Below are positions 1-6,693 of a DNA stretch of 8,322 nucleotides, one piece after another. How positions within the stretch are numbered: the first letter of the stretch is position 1; every line of letters starts with the position of its first letter. The stretch spans positions 1 to 8,322 of the forward strand of contig JAJRAL010000101.1 of assembly GCA_028679935.1 (NCBI GenBank). The letters are read 5' to 3'. Made by a program: the position numbers and the translations under genes. The stretch comes from Methanomassiliicoccales archaeon. Its GTDB lineage: Archaea; Thermoplasmatota; Thermoplasmata; Methanomassiliicoccales; UBA472. The notes below the pieces were generated by a model that did no database searches, was not told the DNA's origin, and saw nothing but the letters and a program-made list of their open reading frames with translations.

Positions 1-1
1 C

Positions 2-634
2 GCCTTCGACCAGAAGGTCGCCTATCTCGGCAAGGACGAGGGATGCTGCGGCTCGGTGCTGCTCAAGACGGGGCAGAGGCAGGCATACCTGAGGACGAAG
101 AAGAGGGCGATCGATGCGATATCCGTGACAGGCGCGACGAAGATCGTGACAGGGTGTCCAGGATGCTTCGCCACTTTAGCGTCGTGGAAGAGCGAGGGCC
201 TCGGGATCAAGGTGGAGCACATCAGCCAGACGGTGGACCGACTCCTCGAAGCGCACCCCGATCTCTTCCGGACGTCGGATGAACTCGTGACCTACCACGA
301 CCCCTGCGACCTCGGCCGGCAGGGAGGCGTCTACAACGAGCCCCGGAGGCTTCTTCGCTCGGTCCCCGGGACGAGGGTCGTCGAGATGGGCCACAATCGA
401 GATCGCGCGCTTTGCTGCGGCTCGGGCGGTGGGGTCAAGACGGCCTTCCCCAGACTCGCTGGGGCGATAGCCTCGAAGAGGATCGCGGAGGCGAAGGCCA
501 CTGGCGCGAAGACCCTGGTGACGGCCTGCCCGTGGTGCGAATCCAATCTGAACGAGGCGGCGAGGGCCACGGGTAGCGGAGTGGACGTGGTGGACCTGGT
601 CTCGTTCCTGGTCGCTCGCCTCAATGTCCGGTGA
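2..634 (+). CDS. Iron-sulfur protein with two CCG domains, HdrD/GlpC-like (5' partial)
   Basis: The reading frame is open from base 2, so the start lies upstream; 210 residues are visible up to the TGA at 632-634. Two cysteine-rich CCG domains can be read. The first is cut, with CC at visible residues 15-16 and a CPGC (Cys52, Cys55) 35 residues later. The second is complete: HDPC (Cys102), CCGSGGG (Cys138-139) and CPWC (Cys176, Cys179). This spacing fits the known pattern C-x(31-39)-CC-x(35-36)-CxxC, which in heterodisulfide reductase HdrB/HdrD binds a noncubane [4Fe-4S] cluster. Related domains occur in GlpC, GlcF and LutA-type oxidoreductase subunits, so the physiological substrate cannot be assigned from this part. 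The N-terminal region, where a ferredoxin-like 2x[4Fe-4S] domain would be expected, is outside the window. The gene converges on argH and overlaps its end by 14 bp; no functional link to arginine synthesis is evident. Confidence 0.88.
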   Translation, partial: AFDQKVAYLGKDEGCCGSVLLKTGQRQAYLRTKKRAIDAISVTGATKIVTGCPGCFATLASWKSEGLGIKVEHISQTVDRLLEAHPDLFRTSDELVTYHDPCDLGRQGGVYNEPRRLLRSVPGTRVVEMGHNRDRALCCGSGGGVKTAFPRLAGAIASKRIAEAKATGAKTLVTACPWCESNLNEAARATGSGVDVVDLVSFLVARLNVR

Positions 635-2072
635 GCTTCGTGTAGGCCTTCGCGATCCTGAGCTTCTCCGCCCGGACCGATCTCAGGACCGCGCTCTGGC
701 GCTCACCAAGAAGGCGGATCTGTTCCTTCACCGCGGACGGCGAGGTGCCTCCGAACGAGGTCCTTCTCTCCAGCCCGCTCTCGAGCGACATCGCCTGGTA
801 GACGTCCGTGTCCACCAACGAACTGAATTTGAGCAGGTCCTCGAGGCTCATCTCCTCGAGCTTCTTGCCCTGGCTGATCGCCTCGCGGACCGCCTTGCCG
901 GTGGCCTCGTGGGCCTGACGGAACGGCAGCCCCTTCCTGGTGAGATAGTCGGCGAGCTCGGTGGCGTTGATATAGCCCTGGCCGGCCGCTGCCAGCATCC
1001 TCTTCTTGTCGAACCTGATCGCCGAGAGCACGTCCGCCTCGATCTCCAGGCTCGGGATCAGTACGTCCGCCGTCGAGAACACGAGCTCCTTGTCGCCCTG
1101 GAGGTCGCTGTCGTACGTCAGCGGGAGGCCCTTGAGCAGCGAAAGCATTGAGGTCAGGTTGCCGATCGACTTCGCCGAACGCCCGCGGGCCATCTCGGCC
1201 ACGTCGGGGTTCTTCTTCTGGGGCATTATCGAGCTGCCGGTCGAGTGGGCCTCGCTCAGCTCCGCGAAGCCAAACTCCGGAGTTGACCAGATCACCAGTT
1301 CCTCGGAGAACGAGGAGAGGTGCACCATCGTGAGCGCGGCGCAGAACAGGAACTCCGCCGCGAAGTCGCGGTCGCTCACCGAGTCCATGGAGTTAAGGGT
1401 CGGACCGTCGAAGGCTAGCATCTCGGCGACGAGAGCCCGGTCTATCGGGTATGTGGTTCCCGCCAGGGCGGCCGAACCGAGCGGGCAGAGGTTCACCCGC
1501 TCGTAGGAGTCGAGCAGCCTCTCCGCGTCCCGCTGCAGCTTCGTCACGTGCGCCAGCAGGTGATGCCCCAGGCTCACCGGCTGCGCGTGCTGCATGTGCG
1601 TGAACCCAGGCATGACGGTCCGCGTGTGCGACTTCGCCTGCTTGATCAGCGCGGTCTGAAGCGAACCGATGAGGTCGATCGTCTCGAGCGTCAGGTCCCG
1701 GAGGTAGAGGCGGAAATCTGTCACTACCTGGTCGTTCCGGGAGCGAGCGGTATGGAGCCTTCCTCCCGCCTCGCCGATCCTCTCGGTGAGCTGGAACTCG
1801 ACGTTGGTATGGATGTCCTCGAACTTGTCCGAGAAGATCGCCCGGCCCTCCTCTACCTCCTTGAGCAGGACCTTCAGCCCGTCGACGATCTTCTTCGAAT
1901 CCCCTGGCGTGAGGATGCCCTGCTTCCCCAGCATCTTGGCGTGGGCCATCGATCCTACGATGTCGTACCACGCCAGCCGCTTGTCGACGGCGAGCGATGA
2001 GGTGTAGGCGAGCGTGCGCTCACTTGCAGCTTCTTTGAACCTTCCGGCCCACAGAACGCGCTGGTTCGGCAT
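621..2072 (-). CDS. argH: Argininosuccinate lyase
   Basis: ArgH splits argininosuccinate into arginine and fumarate, the last step of cytoplasmic arginine synthesis. The 483-residue product has the usual length of the fumarase/aspartase superfamily enzyme. Visible motifs are HTARSRNDQ (about 107-115), THMQHAQP with the probable catalytic base His162, and the flexible signature loop GSSIMPQKKNPD starting at 279, whose second serine (Ser281) is the expected catalytic acid. The family C-terminal motif SFGGTSPSAV is also present. The ATG at 2072-2070 is chosen because the protein then begins with the typical short leader into LWAGRF, and an AGGTGA Shine-Dalgarno motif lies 3 bases upstream inside argG. 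The gene follows argG on the same strand, with its start inside the argG frame, so the two are almost certainly cotranscribed and perhaps translationally coupled. Its last 14 bases overlap the convergent iron-sulfur gene. Confidence 0.97.
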   Translation of the reverse strand: MPNQRVLWAGRFKEAASERTLAYTSSLAVDKRLAWYDIVGSMAHAKMLGKQGILTPGDSKKIVDGLKVLLKEVEEGRAIFSDKFEDIHTNVEFQLTERIGEAGGRLHTARSRNDQVVTDFRLYLRDLTLETIDLIGSLQTALIKQAKSHTRTVMPGFTHMQHAQPVSLGHHLLAHVTKLQRDAERLLDSYERVNLCPLGSAALAGTTYPIDRALVAEMLAFDGPTLNSMDSVSDRDFAAEFLFCAALTMVHLSSFSEELVIWSTPEFGFAELSEAHSTGSSIMPQKKNPDVAEMARGRSAKSIGNLTSMLSLLKGLPLTYDSDLQGDKELVFSTADVLIPSLEIEADVLSAIRFDKKRMLAAAGQGYINATELADYLTRKGLPFRQAHEATGKAVREAISQGKKLEEMSLEDLLKFSSLVDTDVYQAMSLESGLERRTSFGGTSPSAVKEQIRLLGERQSAVLRSVRAEKLRIAKAYTKLTGH

Positions 2073-3291
2073 CAGTCACCTGCCCCTTGTGCGCCGCGGC
2101 GACGGTCTTCAATGGGAGACCCCAGACATAAATGAACCCCTTGGCGCTGGTGTGATCGAACTGGTCGCCCTTCGCGTACGTCGCCAATCCGGTGTCGTAC
2201 ATCGAGTAGGGGGAGCTGCGTCCGACGATCGTCGCCAATCCCTTGAGAAGCTTGACGCGGACCTTGCCGGAGACGAACTCCTGCGTCCTATCGATGAACG
2301 CGTCGAGCGCTTCCTTGAGCGAACTGAACCAGAGCCCGTCGTAGGCGAGCTCTCCGTACTTCTGGTCCACCTCCGCCTTGAACTTGAGGACGTCCTTGGG
2401 AAGCACCATCTTCTCCAGGTCCTTGTGTGCCGTGATCAGTACTATGGCGGCGGGGCACTCGTACGTCTCCCGCGACTTGATCCCGACCAGACGGTCTTCG
2501 ACGTGGTCGACGCGGCCGACGCCGTTCTTGCCTGCGACGTCGTTCAATCTCTTGACGAGCTCGACGCCGTCGAGCTTCTCTCCGTCGAGGCTCACCGGGA
2601 CTCCCTTCTCGAATCCTATCTCGACATAGGTCGGTTCGTCCGGAGCGTTCGCCGGCGAGACTGTCCATTCGTATGCGTCCTCCGGCGGTTCCTGCCAGGC
2701 ATCCTCGATCACGCCGCACTCGATGCTCCTGCCCCAGAGGTTCTCGTCCGTCGAGTACGGACTCTTCTTCTTCACCTTGATCGGGATGTCGTGCTCCTTG
2801 GCGTAGTCGATCTCGTCCTCGCGGGACATGACCCATTCCCTCATCGGGGCGATGATCTGGATATCCGGGGCGAGGGCGCCTATCGAGACGTCGAAGCGCA
2901 CCTGGTCGTTGCCCTTGGCGGTGCAGCCATGGGCTATGTAGCCGGCTCCTTCCTTTTTCGCAACGTCAACAAGCAGCTTGGCGATGAGCGGCCTGGCGAT
3001 TGAGGTGCTGACCGGATACGAGCCCTCGTACATCGCATTAGCCTTCAGGGCCGGCCAGCAGTAGTTCTCCACGAAGTCCAGTTTCGCGTCCACGGCGTAC
3101 GCCTTGACAGCTCCGATCTTCTTTGCCCGATCGATGTTCTCCTGCATGTTGCCCGGCTGCCCGACATCGACCGATACCGCGACGACGTCGACCTTGTACT
3201 TCTCCTGCAGCCAACGGATGGCGACGGAAGTGTCCAGTCCCCCCGAGTACGCAAGGACGACCCTCCGGCGTTGTGACTTGCTGGATGGCAT
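2020..3291 (-). CDS. argG: Argininosuccinate synthase
   Basis: ArgG joins citrulline and aspartate using ATP, making argininosuccinate for ArgH. The 423-residue product carries the N-type ATP-pyrophosphatase loop AYSGGLDTS (14-22), the conserved HGCTAKGNDQVRF region (121-133), and the later ETYECPAA (275-282) and GFIYVWGLP (385-393) blocks. The ATG at 3291-3289 is chosen because the ATP loop follows after about ten residues, and a TATA-like box sits about 30 bases upstream, leaving room only for a very short leader. The frame is open further upstream to an ATG at 3399, but that extension would run through the promoter. Family similarity appears to end near residue 404 (AAAHKGQ). The last 19 residues are encoded by DNA that also encodes the start of ArgH in another frame, giving a 53-bp overlap. 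This tail is probably the result of a lost or shifted stop codon. argG is the promoter-proximal gene of the argGH unit. Confidence 0.95.
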   Translation of the reverse strand: MPSSKSQRRRVVLAYSGGLDTSVAIRWLQEKYKVDVVAVSVDVGQPGNMQENIDRAKKIGAVKAYAVDAKLDFVENYCWPALKANAMYEGSYPVSTSIARPLIAKLLVDVAKKEGAGYIAHGCTAKGNDQVRFDVSIGALAPDIQIIAPMREWVMSREDEIDYAKEHDIPIKVKKKSPYSTDENLWGRSIECGVIEDAWQEPPEDAYEWTVSPANAPDEPTYVEIGFEKGVPVSLDGEKLDGVELVKRLNDVAGKNGVGRVDHVEDRLVGIKSRETYECPAAIVLITAHKDLEKMVLPKDVLKFKAEVDQKYGELAYDGLWFSSLKEALDAFIDRTQEFVSGKVRVKLLKGLATIVGRSSPYSMYDTGLATYAKGDQFDHTSAKGFIYVWGLPLKTVAAAHKGQVTDAEPARSVGRKVQRSCK

Positions 3292-3318
3292 TGGAATCCG
3301 GGCCACATTCCGGACCTG

Positions 3319-3328
3319 CTTATTAAGG
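3319..3328 (-). promoter_or_regulatory. Archaeal TATA-like box for argG-argH
   Basis: On the - strand this reads CCTTAATAAG, an AT-rich island in GC-rich DNA. Its centre lies about 32 bases upstream of the argG ATG. With the usual archaeal distance of about 25 bases from TATA centre to transcription start, the transcript would begin only about 7 bases before the ATG, giving a nearly leaderless mRNA. No Shine-Dalgarno motif precedes argG, which fits. The core TTATTAA is nearly symmetric, so weak initiation on the other strand cannot be excluded. Confidence 0.6.
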
Positions 3329-3374
3329 ATTGTTGCCCACCTTCCGACAGACCCGCGTCGGCGAAGTCCTCCTT

Positions 3375-3405
3375 GGGACAGAAAGGCCAGATGGCCCATC
3401 GTCCC
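3375..3405. promoter_or_regulatory. Nested palindrome between argG and argC promoters, candidate operator
   Basis: An inner perfect inverted repeat, GGCCA-GA-TGGCC (3385-3396), is framed by a second pair, GGGAC (3375-3379) and GTCCC (3401-3405), sharing nearly the same centre (3390). The two inter-arm gaps are 5 and 4 bases. The element lies about 50 bases upstream of the argG TATA box and about 47 bases upstream of the argC TATA-like box, where a dimeric regulator could act on both units. No known archaeal operator is recognised here. It could also be a chance symmetry of GC-rich DNA. Confidence 0.35.
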
Positions 3406-3451
3406 GACAGGTACAGGAGAAATCGCAAATGTCTAGAACGGGTCATCACGC

Positions 3452-3459
3452 TTTTAATA
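3452..3459 (+). promoter_or_regulatory. Archaeal TATA-like box for the argCJBD operon
   Basis: TTTTAATA stands out in the short AT-rich stretch upstream of argC. A start site about 25 bases downstream would fall near 3481, leaving a leader of about 70 bases before the argC ATG. A second weaker AT-rich element (CTCTTAAT, 3464-3471) follows closely and could be an alternative box. The leader carries a Shine-Dalgarno motif close to argC, consistent with a leadered transcript, unlike argG. Confidence 0.5.
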
Positions 3460-3538
3460 GAACCTCTTAATCGGCAGACTTCATGTCGATGGCCCGTTGA
3501 GGGCGTGGCTTGTCCACGCTGACGCGGGCCGGCGGGAA

Positions 3539-3543
3539 AAGGA
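3539..3543 (+). promoter_or_regulatory. Ribosome binding site of argC
   Basis: AAGGA ends 7 bases before the ATG at 3551. It supports that ATG over the in-frame TTG at 3497, which has no upstream Shine-Dalgarno motif and would add 18 residues ahead of the conserved N-terminal nucleotide-binding segment. Confidence 0.6.
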
Positions 3544-3550
3544 ATACCAG

Positions 3551-4570
3551 ATGTTCAAAGCAGCGATCATCGGCGGCTCCGGCTACACTGGCGGAGAACT
3601 CGCCCGCCTGCTATGCAGGCACCCTCGCATCGATCTCGAAGCGGTAACCTCCAGGCAACTTGCTGGAACGAAGGTGGCCAAGATCCACGGCAACCTCGAA
3701 GGGTTCGTGGATCTCGACTTCGTCGAGGGCCTCCCCAAGGAAGGGAAGTTCGATATCATCTTCGTCGCGACACCGCACGGCGCTTCGATGGACATCGTCC
3801 CGGGACTCCTGAAGAAGAAGACCAAGATCATCGATCTCAGCGGCGACTACCGCCTCCGCGACCCGGAGACCTACAAGCAGTGGTATGGCCTGGAGCACAA
3901 GGACGCAGGCAATCTGGGAAAGGCGGTCTACGGCATCCCCGAGCTCTTCGGGAAGGAGATCGCGAAGGCGAGGCTCGTCGCCAACCCGGGATGTTACCCG
4001 ACCTGCGCATCGCTCGGGCTCGCGCCCCTGTTCGCGAACGGGCTGGTCGAGGGCTCCGCGATCGTCGACGCGAAGAGTGGCACTTCCGGAGCGGGCCAGG
4101 AGCCGACGAAGATGACTCATCACGCAACCTGCGGCGCCTCCCTCATCCCATACAAGGTCAGCTGCCACCGCCATACGCCGGAGATCAAGATGGTGCTGGA
4201 CCGCCTCGCCTCGTCGAGCGTCGAGGTCGTCTTCACGCCTCACCTCATGCCGATCGTCAGGGGGATGCTATGCACGAGCTACGTCCGCTTGAAGAAGGAT
4301 GCGAGCAAGGAGGAGCTGCTCGCGATCTACTCGAAGTTCTATGGGAAGGGCGGCTTCGTCCGTATGGTGCAGTCGCCGTCGATCCCTTCCGTGGTGGGAT
4401 CGAACTACTGCGAGGTCGGCCTGGAGAAGGCCTGCGGCAGGAACCTCGTGGTGATGAGCGTTCTGGACAACCTGGTCAAGGGGGGCAGCGGTCAAGCGGT
4501 GCAGAACGCGAACCTGATGCTCGGCCTGCCGCAGGAGATGGGCCTGGACTTTCCGGGCCTGGGGGTGTGA
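3551..4570 (+). CDS. argC: N-acetyl-gamma-glutamyl-phosphate reductase
   Basis: ArgC reduces N-acetylglutamyl-5-phosphate to N-acetylglutamate semialdehyde with NADPH, the third step of ornithine synthesis in the cytoplasm. The product has 339 residues, typical of the shorter ArgC type. It starts directly with the Rossmann motif GGSGYTGGELARLL (from residue 8). The catalytic cysteine is Cys148 in NPGCYPT, and the HRHTPEI segment at 206-212 carries the expected catalytic histidine. HLMPIVRGM (231-239) and the C-terminal block KGGSGQAVQNANLM (310-323) are also family hallmarks. The ATG at 3551 has an AAGGA motif 7 bases upstream. argC is the first gene of argCJBD; argJ begins 2 bases after its stop. 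A role on LysW-bound substrates (LysY) is unlikely, because argJ, specific to the acetylated route, is its neighbour and no lysW is seen. Confidence 0.96.
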   Translation: MFKAAIIGGSGYTGGELARLLCRHPRIDLEAVTSRQLAGTKVAKIHGNLEGFVDLDFVEGLPKEGKFDIIFVATPHGASMDIVPGLLKKKTKIIDLSGDYRLRDPETYKQWYGLEHKDAGNLGKAVYGIPELFGKEIAKARLVANPGCYPTCASLGLAPLFANGLVEGSAIVDAKSGTSGAGQEPTKMTHHATCGASLIPYKVSCHRHTPEIKMVLDRLASSSVEVVFTPHLMPIVRGMLCTSYVRLKKDASKEELLAIYSKFYGKGGFVRMVQSPSIPSVVGSNYCEVGLEKACGRNLVVMSVLDNLVKGGSGQAVQNANLMLGLPQEMGLDFPGLGV

Positions 4571-4572
4571 GG

Positions 4573-5802
4573 ATGAGCGTTCAGCCGATCGAGAGCGGGA
4601 TAACGACGCCCAAGGGGTTCAAGGCCGCCGGGGTCAAGAGCGGCATCAAGAAGGACAAGCTGGACCTGGCGGTCATCTATTCCGAACTGCCGGCGGTGGC
4701 GGCCCTAGCCTACACGCAGAACAAGGCAAGGGCGGCACCGATCGAGGTCATGATGCAGGATTCACCGCGTGTGCTGCGTGCGTTCGTCATCAACTCCGGG
4801 AACGCGAACGCGCTCACCGGCGCGAAAGGAATAGCCGACGCGAGGACGATGCAGGCGTCAGTTGCTGTCGCGCTTGGTCTCGACCCGAAGCAGGTCGGGG
4901 TCGCGTCGACCGGCGTCATCGGCCGCTTCCTCCCGATGGACAAGGTCGTCCCCGGGATCGCGCTGGCAGTCAAGCAGCTGGAGCGCGGGACGGAGGCGGA
5001 CGTGGAGGCGGCGAAGGCGATCATGACCACCGACACCCGCCTGAAGAGCTTCGCCTGCAAGGTGACTCTCTCTGACGGAACGGTCGCCACCGTCGCCGGG
5101 ATAGCCAAGGGCAGCGGGATGATCTCGCCGGCGATGCGGACCCTGCACGCGACGACCCTCAGCTTCGTCACCACCGACGCGAACGTCAAGGGAGACGCGA
5201 GCGTGCAGTGGCAGAGCATCATGGACTCGAGCTTCAACGTCATCAACGTCGACGGGGACCAGAGCACCAACGACATCTCCGCCTTCATGGCCAATGGGGG
5301 GGCGGGGGGCTCTCCGGCGGACGACGACCCGGCGCTCTGGGAGGGCGTGGCGTATATCGCCAAGTCGCTTGCAAAGGCCGTCGTGGTCGACGGAGAGGGA
5401 GCGACGAAGCTCATCGAGGTCATCGTCACCGGGGCGAAGAACGACAACGAGGCACGCATCGCCGCGCGGTCGATCGTCGCCTCGAACCTGGTCAAAGCGG
5501 CCGTCTTCGGGGCGGACCCTAACTTCGGCCGGATACTGGCGGCGCTGGGCAACTCGGGCAGCGACTTCGACGTGGAGAAGGTCAGATTGACGCTCAAGAA
5601 TGGCAGGAGCGTCGTGCTCTTCGAGAACGGGGCGCCCGTGATACTGCCGGAGTCGCCCGAGGAAGCGACGGCGCGCGGCATACTGCACGAGAAGCGCATC
5701 CAGGTGGTGCTCGAGCTGGGGGTCGGGGAAGGCAGAGGAGAGGCCTGGGGCTGCGATCTCAGCTACGACTACGTGCGGATCAACGCCTCCTATACGACCT
5801 GA
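4573..5802 (+). CDS. argJ: Glutamate N-acetyltransferase (ornithine acetyltransferase)
   Basis: ArgJ transfers the acetyl group from N-acetylornithine to glutamate, releasing ornithine and regenerating N-acetylglutamate, so the pathway runs as a cycle. Some members also use acetyl-CoA and thereby replace ArgA; the sequence alone does not tell which type this is. The 409-residue proenzyme is expected to cut itself into alpha and beta chains before Thr194, the N-terminal nucleophile, in the segment LHATTLSF (family consensus ATML). STGVIG (112-117) supplies the oxyanion-hole Thr-Gly. MTTDT (151-155), KGSGMISP (179-186), DGDQSTND (227-234), ADPNFGRILAALG (314-326) and the terminal INASYTT are other family blocks. 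The ATG follows the argC stop by 2 bases, with GGGGGTG as the likely ribosome-binding stretch. The frame stays open far upstream through argC, but that is a shadow. No internal argJ duplication or break is seen. Confidence 0.96.
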   Translation: MSVQPIESGITTPKGFKAAGVKSGIKKDKLDLAVIYSELPAVAALAYTQNKARAAPIEVMMQDSPRVLRAFVINSGNANALTGAKGIADARTMQASVAVALGLDPKQVGVASTGVIGRFLPMDKVVPGIALAVKQLERGTEADVEAAKAIMTTDTRLKSFACKVTLSDGTVATVAGIAKGSGMISPAMRTLHATTLSFVTTDANVKGDASVQWQSIMDSSFNVINVDGDQSTNDISAFMANGGAGGSPADDDPALWEGVAYIAKSLAKAVVVDGEGATKLIEVIVTGAKNDNEARIAARSIVASNLVKAAVFGADPNFGRILAALGNSGSDFDVEKVRLTLKNGRSVVLFENGAPVILPESPEEATARGILHEKRIQVVLELGVGEGRGEAWGCDLSYDYVRINASYTT

Positions 5803-5811
5803 GGGCGAGAG

Positions 5812-6678
5812 ATGAAGAGAGATAGCCTTTCAAGCGCCCGCGCCGAGGGCGAGAGAACGATCGTCGTGATTAAGATTGGTGGCAGCTCGATTACGGGCGA
5901 GCACAAGCTGAAAGCGTTCGCCAAGGAGATCTCCGACATCGTCGCTGGAGGGCTCTCGCCCGTCGTCGTGCACGGCGGCGGACCGGATATTTCGGAGGAG
6001 ATGCAACGCCGCGGATTGCCCATCAGGAAGGTCGCTGGACTGAGAGTGACGGATGAGGCGGCGCTCAAGGTCGCGGTCGATGTGCTCTCGTCGATCAACG
6101 GCAGGATAGTGCGTGCCCTCGAGGCTAGGGGCCTGAAGGCCGTGGGGATGATGGGCGCGGAGGGCGATACGGTCCTGTGCCGGAGGATGCCGCCCGCCAT
6201 GGTGAAGGGCGAGCACGGCGCGGATCAGGCGGTCGATCTCGGTCTGGTCGGCGAGGTCGTCCAGGTACGTCCAGCGAGGCTCAGGGTATTGCTCCGTGCA
6301 GGCATCGTGCCGGTGGTCTTCCCTATCTGCGGCTCCGAACCTGGGAGCCTGATGAACGTGAACGCCGACACCGCCGCGGCGCACATAGCCAAGGCGTTGA
6401 AGGCGGAGGCTCTGGTGCTCATCACCGACGTGCCGGGGCTAATGATGGAGATGGGCAACGAGGGGACGGTCATTCCGATGTTGCGCTCATCCGACTTCGA
6501 CTACCTGGTGAGGAAGGGCATCGTCACGGACGGCATGATCCCGAAGGTGGAGGCGTGCCGGATCGCGGTCGAGGGAGGGGTGAAGATGGCGCACATGATC
6601 GATGGGAAAGCGGAGGGCGCGATAACGGCGCAGCTCCTGTCCGGCGCTCACGCCGGAACGAGGATGATAAAGGGTTGA
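5812..6678 (+). CDS. argB: Acetylglutamate kinase
   Basis: ArgB phosphorylates the gamma-carboxyl of N-acetylglutamate with ATP, the substrate step for ArgC. The 288-residue amino-acid-kinase fold shows KIGGSS with catalytic Lys21, the glycine-rich HGGGPDIS (54-61), GLRVTD (76-81) with the substrate-binding arginine, MNVNADTAAAHIA (181-193) with Asp186, DVPGL (206-210) and GIVTDGMIPKVEA (236-248) with Lys245. The start is fixed: the frame upstream reaches the argJ TGA only 9 bases before this ATG. Only 20 residues precede Lys21, and they lack the LPYI-type N-terminal helix motif of arginine-inhibited hexameric kinases. The C-terminus ends in an AGTRMI pattern like the arginine-insensitive E. 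coli enzyme. Arginine feedback inhibition of the usual kind is therefore doubtful (inference). The GLRVTD segment argues against the LysZ paralogue, which acts on LysW-bound substrate. The argJ-argB gap is 9 bases. Confidence 0.95.
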   Translation: MKRDSLSSARAEGERTIVVIKIGGSSITGEHKLKAFAKEISDIVAGGLSPVVVHGGGPDISEEMQRRGLPIRKVAGLRVTDEAALKVAVDVLSSINGRIVRALEARGLKAVGMMGAEGDTVLCRRMPPAMVKGEHGADQAVDLGLVGEVVQVRPARLRVLLRAGIVPVVFPICGSEPGSLMNVNADTAAAHIAKALKAEALVLITDVPGLMMEMGNEGTVIPMLRSSDFDYLVRKGIVTDGMIPKVEACRIAVEGGVKMAHMIDGKAEGAITAQLLSGAHAGTRMIKG

Positions 6679-6693
6679 GGATGGTGGCAGAGA

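Noticed and set aside
2014..3003. 329-codon open frame antisense to argG
   Set aside because: It is a GC-rich shadow opposite a well-conserved gene, with no recognisable domain.
3292..3399. Upstream ATG extending ArgG by 36 residues
   Set aside because: The extension would be encoded across the TATA-like box and the palindrome arm, and conserved ArgG sequence starts shortly after the ATG at 3291.
3497..3550. In-frame TTG start giving ArgC 18 extra N-terminal residues
   Set aside because: The extra segment precedes the nucleotide-binding strand that normally begins ArgC, no Shine-Dalgarno motif serves the TTG, and AAGGA is well placed for the ATG at 3551.
3613..4572. Long open frame running through argC into argJ, which would suggest a fused 729-residue protein
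   Set aside because: It is arginine-, proline- and glycine-rich shadow coding of the argC region in another frame; argC itself is clearly conserved there.
4710..5699. 329-codon open frame antisense to argJ
   Set aside because: It is opposite the conserved ArgJ coding sequence, low in complexity, and has no family motif.
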